In this document: positions 1-5,209 of the stretch, piece by piece
How positions within the stretch are numbered: the stretch's first letter is position 1
How the letters are laid out: the number at the start of each line of letters is the position of its first letter
Origin: Candidatus Poseidoniaceae archaeon
GTDB taxonomy: Archaea > Thermoplasmatota > Poseidoniia > Poseidoniales > Poseidoniaceae
Direction of reading: 5' to 3'
Assembly (NCBI GenBank): GCA_013330765.1
Contig: DUHU01000178.1
Location: 6,720 to 11,928 of the forward strand
Length of the DNA: 5,209 nucleotides
Notes under the pieces: model-generated
The model's input: the letters and a program-made list of their open reading frames with translations, nothing else
Databases searched by the model: none
Told to the model about the DNA's origin: nothing
Made by a program: the position numbers and the translations under genes

Positions 1-26
1 TCCGCCGTACGCAAAAACACCGGCCA

Positions 27-911
27 ATGGGCGTGTTGTTTCCAGACGCCACACCGCTTGGATTGCGGGTGGTCGCGTGGATCCTGTTGGGCTGGCTTGC
101 CCTTCGTCTGTGGCTGTTCTACCGGGTGTACCGCAGGCGGATTGCGTCCTTGGATCGTGATTGGTGCGACTACTGCAGGCATCAGGCCACGGCCGAGGTG
201 GACGAAGAAGCGAGGACGGTGACCTTCTCTCACATCCGTGATTTCACATGGCGGGACACCAAAGACCGCGAGGAAGCATGGGCGAACGACGTGGTCTTCG
301 ACCTCAACGCCATCAAAGACGTCTGGTACATCGTCGACCACTTTTCGAAGATCAAGGGTGTTGCGCACACCATGCTCACCTTCGAGTTCCTTGACGGAAA
401 AGCGGTGACCTTCTCCTTCGAGGCGCGTCGGGATGCCTCCGACCGTTTCTCACCGTGGGAAGGCATGTGGCGTGCATACGAGCTGTACCTCTCCATCGGG
501 TTTGAACGGGACATGATCTTCCTCCGGACCAACGCCAGAAAGCATCAGGTGCACCGGTACCGCACGACCACCTCACGACGCCGCGAGCGCCAGTTGTTCA
601 TGCTGCTTGCACGCAGGGCCGATGAACTGGCGCGCAAGCCAGAATGGTACCATTCGCTGTCCACGTCATGTGCGACGGAACTTCGTTCGCAAATCAACAA
701 GATTTCCCCCGTTCGGATCCCGTATGTGTGGCGGCTCTTGTTGCCCGGGCACAGCCCTCGCATGGCCTACAGGCTGGGCCTGTTGCAACGGTGGGGGACC
801 TTCGAGGAAACCCGCGAGCGTTCGAGGGTTGACGTGGTGGCCCAGCAGTGGGACGGTGAAGGTGACTACAGCACCATGCTCAACGATGCCTTGCCCAGTC
901 ATGCGAAATGA
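27..911 (+). CDS. DUF4105 / Lnb_N-type membrane-anchored protein (possible envelope acyltransferase or thiol hydrolase)
   Basis: The 294-residue product has one hydrophobic segment at residues ~12-31, a basic stretch (RVYRRR, 33-38), then a soluble domain. Landmarks match my memory of the DUF4105 family (Pfam Lnb_N): LDRDW at 42-46, HIRDFTWR at 69-76, AHTMLTFEF at 113-121, FEARRD at 131-136, YELYLSIGFERD at 151-162, LRTN at 166-169, PEWYHSL at 205-211, SCATEL at 214-219, LLLPGHSPRMAYRLGLL at 237-253, and a final YSTMLNDALP. His114 and Cys215 are the likely catalytic pair. As I recall, the family includes Lnb, the lipoprotein N-acyltransferase of Bacteroides; the substrate here is unknown. The domain looks complete. 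The frame has no stop between base 1 and the ATG at 27, and many relatives carry several N-terminal membrane helices, so translation may begin upstream. No Shine-Dalgarno is visible. The 3' end overlaps the convergent thiamine gene. Family assignment is strong; function is inference. Confidence 0.85.
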   Translation: MGVLFPDATPLGLRVVAWILLGWLALRLWLFYRVYRRRIASLDRDWCDYCRHQATAEVDEEARTVTFSHIRDFTWRDTKDREEAWANDVVFDLNAIKDVWYIVDHFSKIKGVAHTMLTFEFLDGKAVTFSFEARRDASDRFSPWEGMWRAYELYLSIGFERDMIFLRTNARKHQVHRYRTTTSRRRERQLFMLLARRADELARKPEWYHSLSTSCATELRSQINKISPVRIPYVWRLLLPGHSPRMAYRLGLLQRWGTFEETRERSRVDVVAQQWDGEGDYSTMLNDALPSHAK

Positions 912-1522
912 ACGCTTGAGCGGCTGAGGATGAGGTCGCCTGAATCAACTTCAATTCGAACCGTTGGGCCTGTGGCGACGTTGTGGACGCCTCGGGTGCC
1001 GGTCGTGAGGTTCGCATCTTTGAGGGGCCATTCCACGCCCTCCAATCGGGCAAGCGCCACCTCTCCGTACGGATGCAATCCAATCACCATGCCCGCTTGC
1101 GCATCCACCTCGACGAGGGCTCCGGGGGAAATCCAACGAAGGTCGCCTCCCCCGAGGTGAAAGACCGCGTCGCTCTTGGCCTCAATCAGGGCTGCGGGCG
1201 TCGCGAGGCGGTGATCGAGCCGCCCTCCGTCCAGACCCACCACGTGCACAGGCTTGCCGGGGTGGTGCAATGCACACCACGTCAGGACCTTCGAGAGGTC
1301 GGTGGCGTTCTGGTCTCCAAGTTCAATCCGAGGCAGGTCGCTCGGAGCATCGCCGGCGCTGTCCATGTCCCCGAGGATTACGGACACCTCAAGGCCCAAT
1401 TCTGCAGCGTGCCTCCAACCTCCGTCGCAGCCGAGGACCACGGTGGCTTCGTTGACGACCGACACAGGGACGCCGTCAAGCGGCAGTTGGCCTGCAGCCA
1501 ACACGAGCACGTGTCCCGCCAT
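899..1522 (-). CDS. thiN: thiamine pyrophosphokinase
   Basis: This 207-residue cytosolic enzyme transfers pyrophosphate from ATP to thiamine, giving thiamine diphosphate (TPP) and AMP; it serves thiamine salvage. All family landmarks are present in order: GCDGGWRHAAELGL at 31-44 (nucleotide/substrate fold), ILGDMDS at 49-55, the acidic DQNATDLSKVL at 70-80, GLDGGRLDH at 96-104, and in the C-terminal thiamine-binding domain GVEWPLKDANLTTGTRGVHN at 162-181. The length is normal for the family and nothing is broken. The start is the first ATG of the frame; no Shine-Dalgarno precedes it. The gene stands alone: no other thiamine gene, transporter or TPP riboswitch is visible. Its stop codon lies inside the last codons of the convergent DUF4105 gene. 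Naming caution: 'thiN' means this enzyme in Bacillus, but in archaea the name is also used for an unrelated thiamine-phosphate synthase domain. Confidence 0.95.
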   Translation of the reverse strand: MAGHVLVLAAGQLPLDGVPVSVVNEATVVLGCDGGWRHAAELGLEVSVILGDMDSAGDAPSDLPRIELGDQNATDLSKVLTWCALHHPGKPVHVVGLDGGRLDHRLATPAALIEAKSDAVFHLGGGDLRWISPGALVEVDAQAGMVIGLHPYGEVALARLEGVEWPLKDANLTTGTRGVHNVATGPTVRIEVDSGDLILSRSSVHFA

Positions 1523-1582
1523 GCTGATGCATCGAGGGATTCCACAAGAGGATTCGTACAGCGATACGGCGCCTCATAGGGA
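1523..1582. promoter_or_regulatory. divergent intergenic spacer, presumed promoters for both flanking genes
   Basis: The thiamine pyrophosphokinase gene reads left from 1522 and the giant surface-protein gene reads right from 1583 or 1616, so both promoters should lie here or just inside the neighbouring coding ends. I see no convincing TATA-like AT-rich box, no BRE, no bacterial -35/-10 pair, and no Shine-Dalgarno at a proper distance from any of the three candidate starts. Leaderless transcription, common in archaea, would fit. The call rests on geometry only. Confidence 0.35.
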
Positions 1583-1615
1583 ATGGGTTTTCAACGACCT
1601 CGGTCATCCTCAGCC

Positions 1616-1699
1616 ATGGCCCTGCAGCGCGTTCGCACCCTGCAGGCTTTTCTCATGTGTTTCCTGATGCTCCTGTCGGTTCAGACCGTCGGCCTGAGC
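1616..1699 (+). other. signal peptide of the giant surface protein
   Basis: A short basic n-region (two Arg within residues 5-7) is followed by a hydrophobic core from about residue 9 to 25 (LQAFLMCFLMLLSVQTVG) and a possible signal-peptidase site after GLSA, near residue 28. No twin-arginine motif is present. Cys15 lies within the hydrophobic core, and the residues before it (FLM) do not make a good lipobox, so a lipoprotein is unlikely. The exact cleavage site is uncertain. Confidence 0.7.
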
Positions 1700-4600
1700 G
1701 CCCTTTTGGACATCGAGAACGGCGCGGGCACTGCACCCGATTCAAGCACGGTTGGGAACAGCCATGAATTCGGGGGCAGTACGGCGAGCCTTGCCGGTCT
1801 CATCGACGCCACGGTGCGCGAAGAATCCGTCATCGACTCGTGGGTCTTGGGCGAGAACCTCTCGCAAAGCGAAAACGTCGTCTTTGGGCCAGTGGGGGCT
1901 GTGTCGCCCACAGGCATGCGCCACCTCTGTTGGATCGACGGGGCCGGGCAGGTCCATCACGGCCGTTTGGGTGAGGACAACGTCCAGGCCGACGGAACAC
2001 CCGCCACCTGGTCCACCAGCATCGCCACCACGGTCAGCGATGCATCGGACAGTCCTGTGTGCGCCGTGGCCGCGACCACGGACGACCGAGCCCGTCTCAT
2101 CGTGCGTGACGGAGACAACCTGACCTCAGCCCGCGAGGCTTTTCCAAATTCGATGTACCTCAATCAAGTCTGGCACGTTCGTACTTTCATGCACGACGTG
2201 AACGCCTCCTCCATTTCCCTCGCCATTCACGACGACAGGGAACATGCCGCGGTGGTCGACGGCGACGGGAACCTGTGGATGGTCTGGAACGAAGGGGTGC
2301 TTTGGAACCGAACCCTCATCGATAACGGGCCCGTTTCTGGGGAAGTCGAAATGACGTCGGTGAACGACGCGGTGGAACTCTACACGGTCATCGGAAGCGA
2401 ACTGGTCCGTTACCAGCGCCATGAGACGGGATTCCTGCGAAGCGTGGTGACCCAAAATGCAGACTTGACGGCTGCGATTGGCGTTGACCATGACCTCGAC
2501 GGCGTGGCCCAAGTCGCCACCGCCATCGATGCCTCGGAAGGCTCCCGCTTGGAATTGATTCGAAGCCTTGTCGGCCAGCGCGAAGGCCGCGTCTCCGGGG
2601 ACCTCGCATCCACGGTCATGCTCGGGGACGATCACGCTGCTATGGGCCAATCCGTGCAGGGTGACCTCGACGGTGACGGACGCGACGATTTGGCCTTTGG
2701 CTTGCCCTTGGCCGATGAGGTGCACGTGGCCTTCGGCAACGGGACCTCCGTGGTCCTCAACGGGACCGGTCTGTTCGGCACCGGCGTGGCCATGGCGGAT
2801 TTGGACGGGGACGGCCTTGACGACCTCGTGGTGGGTGCTCCTGACGACCTCGACGCAAACGGCACGCTCGTGGCGTGGTTTTCTTCCCTTGGAGGCCCGA
2901 GCGACCGGTCTCCCGACTGGTCGACGAACGGTTCAGCATCGGAAGGGCTCGGGTACCGTCTCCATGCCGTCGCCGACGTTGACCTTGACGGCGATGAGGA
3001 ATTCGCGGTTTCATCGTTGACCGACGGAACCGACGGGACCGTCCACGTCTTCTTTGGCAATGGGACTGTTCCTGATCTGAAGCGAACCATTCTCCCCACG
3101 AAATCGGGCCCGGCCTTTGGCCAAGCCCTTGCCTCCGGGGACCTGAACTGCGACGGCACGGCAGACCTTGTGGTGTCCAACACCGGCACCGTTGCCTCAC
3201 CCTCGGGTTTCTCGTCCATCGAAGTGTTCCACGGAAGCGCTTCTGGGTACAACGGAACCCCAGACCGGACCTTCGTGTCCAATTTGCAGGGGCGCTTGTT
3301 TGGTCACGCCCTTTTGGTCATCCCTGACGTCACAGGAGACGGCTGCGATGACCTGCTTGCCAGCGAGCCGCTCAACGGGACTTTGGCTTACAACGCGGGC
3401 CGCGTGTGGCTCTGGGCCGGCGCGCCTTCGATGTCAAGCACGCCAGCTTGGACCCTTGACGGGACGACGAACGCTCGGATTGGCCTGACGTTGACCGCAG
3501 CAGGTGACGTCGACGGCGACGGGCAACCGGACCTTCTGATCGGTGGAGCAGGGACTGCCGTAAGCCCCGGGCGATTGACCTTGCACTTTGGGAACGGCGT
3601 GGGTTTTGACTCGGCCGTTCAGGCGCTGGTCACCGGTTCGCCCGGAGACCATGCTGCAGAACGCGTGCTGGCTCAAATCGACACCGACGGCGACGGCCTG
3701 GAAGAAATCGCCACCACCCGTCGTGTTTCTGCCGTGAACGGCGGCGCACACGCCCTGAACCTCGAGGTCAGGGGGCGTGTTGACTGGCAGTCACTCGAGT
3801 TCTCGACCGAGACTTTGCCCAGCGACATCATGCTCTCCACGGCCCTGCGTGGCGAGACCGCCATGCACGTGGTGACGCCCCGTGCAAGCGGCGGCCATGA
3901 CGTGCATCTCATGGAGCACACCCTCGACGGCACCCCAGGTGGCCAATGGGTCACCTCTCATCTTGTTGGTGAGGCGGGCCTTCAGGCCGTGCTCGCACTT
4001 CCCAACGACGTCGGGCCTGCAAGCCTCGTCGTTCGACACGTGGGTGCGGACGGGAACCACACCCTCGGGCAGATCAACGCCTACGGCGCCATGGCGGTCG
4101 AAGCGCCGGTGCTGACCACCGGAGCGTGGGGGGAGCATCTGGCTACCACGGTGGTCGAAGGCGTCCAACATTTCGTCCTTCCAACGCAAGGGGACGGACG
4201 CCTGTGGCACACCTACGAAACCTCCACTGGATGGAGCACGAGCATGGTCAGTTCGGGTGTGCCGTTGGATGCTCCCGTGACCCTCGTTCACAACACGGAC
4301 AACGGGTCGCTTGGTGCGCTTTATCTCCCAACTGGCGAAACGGACCTCCACTTGTCTTGGTGGGACGGTTCGGCGTGGTCTTTGAGCACCCTCGATGCCG
4401 GCGTGGACATGGTCGGCCCCTCGGTGGCGGCGACCTACGACGGTGGGTTAACGGTATGGGCCTTGACCGAGAACGGGACACTGGCCAACCTTTCGAAAAT
4501 GACCGTCTCGTCAACCCACGGCGTGGAAATCAACGCCACCTTGGCGTCCAACCTCCCCATGGACGGGGCTTTGACGTACGCCGGCCACTCGGCAGACGGA

Positions 4601-5209
4601 CACCACCAACTCGTCTATGCCTCCGGAACTGAAGGGCACCTCTTCCACAACGGTACAGCCGTTTCAAGCGTCAACTCCGGCCTTGCAGTCCGGGATTTCC
4701 GACCGTCTTCGTGGGGCACGTTGGGTGCACCTTTGGTGAGTGCACACAACGGCACGGTTGCGGTGCGATGGAACAGCACGCTTGGTTTCCTTCACCACGT
4801 GGGATCAAACGGCGTGGAAGTCGCTGCGCTGGACGAGGCCCTCCTCGGTGACGGTGCTGCTTTCGACTACGACGGCGACCTCTGGACCTCGAACCAAGAC
4901 GGTTTGCAGATGCATTCTGACGTTTCCGTTCGACTGTTGGAAGACCTCCTGCCGTTCAGCGATGCAGGACGGGTGCGCACCGTGACCTTCAGTGGCGTAC
5001 CGGCCGATGCTCAGGTGCTTCCGCAACACGGCCATACCGGAACCGATCCTTCAGACCATGACGCGCAGTGGCGCGGCTTGACCTTGGTGGACGCCTTCAA
5101 CAAGGACGTGCACGTGATCCGTCTCGTTTTGGATGAAGACCGTGATCACATCCCGAACGTCTTCGACGATTTGCCGAACGTCAGCGGACAATGGGAAGAC
5201 AGCGACGGT
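1616..5209 (+). CDS. giant secreted integrin-like beta-propeller surface protein, 3' truncated by window
   Basis: The frame stays open for 1198 codons and reaches the last base without a stop. A signal peptide (residues 1-~28) indicates Sec export. Residues ~30-285 hold degenerate beta-rich units. Residues ~291-705 carry eight integrin alpha / FG-GAP-like calcium motifs, e.g. DLDGDGRDDLAFG (350), DLDGDGLDDLVVG (395), DVDGDGQPDLLIG (631), DTDGDGLEEI (689). Residues ~742-1110 contain about eight shorter units, one with WWDGSAW. Residues 1173-1198 begin a thrombospondin-3-like stretch. The protein is Asp-rich, with about 20 N-glycosylation sequons and only four cysteines after the signal. The inferred role is a calcium-stabilised surface or adhesion protein; no enzyme motif was seen, and ligand and anchor are unknown. 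The ATG at 1616 is preferred because the signal peptide follows directly; an in-frame ATG at 1583, just after a TAG at 1577, would add 11 residues. Confidence 0.9.
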   Translation, partial: MALQRVRTLQAFLMCFLMLLSVQTVGLSALLDIENGAGTAPDSSTVGNSHEFGGSTASLAGLIDATVREESVIDSWVLGENLSQSENVVFGPVGAVSPTGMRHLCWIDGAGQVHHGRLGEDNVQADGTPATWSTSIATTVSDASDSPVCAVAATTDDRARLIVRDGDNLTSAREAFPNSMYLNQVWHVRTFMHDVNASSISLAIHDDREHAAVVDGDGNLWMVWNEGVLWNRTLIDNGPVSGEVEMTSVNDAVELYTVIGSELVRYQRHETGFLRSVVTQNADLTAAIGVDHDLDGVAQVATAIDASEGSRLELIRSLVGQREGRVSGDLASTVMLGDDHAAMGQSVQGDLDGDGRDDLAFGLPLADEVHVAFGNGTSVVLNGTGLFGTGVAMADLDGDGLDDLVVGAPDDLDANGTLVAWFSSLGGPSDRSPDWSTNGSASEGLGYRLHAVADVDLDGDEEFAVSSLTDGTDGTVHVFFGNGTVPDLKRTILPTKSGPAFGQALASGDLNCDGTADLVVSNTGTVASPSGFSSIEVFHGSASGYNGTPDRTFVSNLQGRLFGHALLVIPDVTGDGCDDLLASEPLNGTLAYNAGRVWLWAGAPSMSSTPAWTLDGTTNARIGLTLTAAGDVDGDGQPDLLIGGAGTAVSPGRLTLHFGNGVGFDSAVQALVTGSPGDHAAERVLAQIDTDGDGLEEIATTRRVSAVNGGAHALNLEVRGRVDWQSLEFSTETLPSDIMLSTALRGETAMHVVTPRASGGHDVHLMEHTLDGTPGGQWVTSHLVGEAGLQAVLALPNDVGPASLVVRHVGADGNHTLGQINAYGAMAVEAPVLTTGAWGEHLATTVVEGVQHFVLPTQGDGRLWHTYETSTGWSTSMVSSGVPLDAPVTLVHNTDNGSLGALYLPTGETDLHLSWWDGSAWSLSTLDAGVDMVGPSVAATYDGGLTVWALTENGTLANLSKMTVSSTHGVEINATLASNLPMDGALTYAGHSADGHHQLVYASGTEGHLFHNGTAVSSVNSGLAVRDFRPSSWGTLGAPLVSAHNGTVAVRWNSTLGFLHHVGSNGVEVAALDEALLGDGAAFDYDGDLWTSNQDGLQMHSDVSVRLLEDLLPFSDAGRVRTVTFSGVPADAQVLPQHGHTGTDPSDHDAQWRGLTLVDAFNKDVHVIRLVLDEDRDHIPNVFDDLPNVSGQWEDSDG
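2486..3730 (+). repeat. eight integrin-like DxDxDG calcium-binding repeats (protein level)
   Basis: Calcium-loop motifs begin at residues 291 (DHDLDG, degenerate), 350 (DLDGDG), 395 (DLDGDG), 454 (DVDLDGDEE), 509 (DLNCDG), 571 (DVTGDG), 631 (DVDGDG) and 689 (DTDGDG). Spacings are 59, 45, 59, 55, 62, 60 and 58 residues. Most are followed by D-L-hydrophobic-hydrophobic strands such as DDLVVGAP and PDLLIGGAG, and several units contain FGNGT or HFGNG. This is the pattern of integrin alpha / FG-GAP / VCBS blades, which usually close as a seven-bladed propeller. At the DNA level the copies are diverged, so they are old rather than recently duplicated. Confidence 0.85.
3839..4930 (+). repeat. second array of ~48-residue degenerate beta-rich units (protein level)
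   Basis: After the calcium motifs stop, units recur with a shorter period. Comparable beta strands begin near residues 742 (TALRGETAMHVV), 789 (LQAVLALPND), 842 (LATTVVEGVQHFV), 888 (VTLVHNTDNGSLGALY), 935 (PSVAATYDGGLTVWAL), 985 (ALTYAGHSADGHHQLVY), 1038 (APLVSAHNGTVAVRW) and 1083 (FDYDGDLWTSNQDG). Each shows a hydrophobic strand, a polar turn, a second strand ending in W, Y or V, and often a small G/D-rich turn. I read this as a second beta-propeller lacking calcium loops. The register was set by eye. Confidence 0.55.
5132..5209 (+). other. start of a thrombospondin type 3-like calcium-binding region
   Basis: Residues 1173-1198 read DEDRDHIPNVFDDLPNV and then QWEDSDG at the window edge. 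Alternating Asp, then IPN, a further acidic pair and W.DSDG is the layout of thrombospondin-3-like repeats in large surface proteins, often as long arrays near the C-terminus. Only the first unit and the opening of the second are inside the window, so the number of repeats and any C-terminal membrane anchor cannot be seen. Confidence 0.65.

Noticed and set aside
983..1579. Plus-strand open frame of 198 residues across the thiamine pyrophosphokinase gene
   Set aside because: The opposite strand carries an unmistakable complete enzyme; this is its antisense shadow.
1523..1615. TPP riboswitch or TATA-type promoter upstream of the thiamine gene
   Set aside because: The spacer is too short for a THI element, no conserved CUGAGA-like core was seen, and no AT-rich box stands out.
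1652..1663. Possible lipobox around Cys15 of the giant protein (FLMC)
   Set aside because: The residue before Cys is Met rather than Gly or Ala, and the Cys sits in the middle of the hydrophobic core with another ten or more hydrophobic residues following; an ordinary signal peptide fits better.
2126..3282. Long minus-strand open frames (199 residues at 2126-2725 and 216 residues at 2632-3282)
   Set aside because: They lie antisense to the giant gene, whose Asp/Gly/Thr-rich GC-biased codons rarely give stops on the other strand. Their translations are low-complexity (Pro/Arg/Ser-rich) or show no family motif, and they overlap each other.
2660..3700. DNA-level tandem repeat or recent duplication within the calcium-motif array
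   Set aside because: The GAC/GGC-rich motif codons look repetitive locally, but sequences between motifs are unrelated at the base level, so this is a protein-level repeat only.
3791..4351. Minus-strand open frame of 186 residues
   Set aside because: It is antisense to the second repeat array, with no recognisable domain or start signal, and it is explained by composition.
4126..4632. Plus-strand open frame of 168 residues in another frame of the giant gene
   Set aside because: It is Arg/Gly-rich frame-shifted translation; the repeat-bearing frame continues unbroken through it, so there is no frameshift.

Overview
The window is GC-rich protein-coding DNA with three real genes. It most resembles a genome fragment from a planktonic archaeon of the Marine Group II / Poseidoniales type. 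The evidence for that is a very large secreted, Asp-rich, sequon-rich surface protein that passes at the right edge into the 'DxDxDxIPN..D..P...W.DSDG' calcium-repeat style common in those genomes, together with no recognisable Shine-Dalgarno sequence before any start. This assignment is an inference from style; a bacterium cannot be excluded, since both smaller genes belong to families well known in bacteria.

Layout. Positions 27-911 (+) encode a membrane-anchored DUF4105 / Lnb_N-type protein with its conserved His and Cys present. Its frame is open to the left edge, so its N-terminus may lie outside the window. Positions 899-1522 (-) encode a complete thiamine pyrophosphokinase that converges on the first gene and overlaps its 3' end by 13 bases. 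A short divergent spacer (about 1523-1582, or to 1615 depending on the start) separates it from a giant open reading frame on the + strand. That frame runs from 1616 (or 1583) to the last base without a stop: at least 1198 residues, truncated by the window.

The giant protein has a Sec-type signal peptide and an N-terminal region of degenerate beta-rich repeats. Next comes an integrin-like array of eight DxDGDG calcium motifs about 60 residues apart (residues ~291-705). A second array of about eight units with a ~48-residue period follows (residues ~742-1110). The window closes with the start of a thrombospondin-3-like calcium-binding stretch. It is most likely a calcium-stabilised, N-glycosylated cell-surface or adhesion protein.

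The three genes do not form an obvious pathway. The two convergent genes cannot share a transcript, and the thiamine gene has no other thiamine gene beside it. The only functional thread is speculative: the DUF4105 family includes a lipoprotein N-acyltransferase and the giant protein is exported, so both may concern the cell envelope. No RNA gene, mobile element, CRISPR array or intrinsic terminator was seen.
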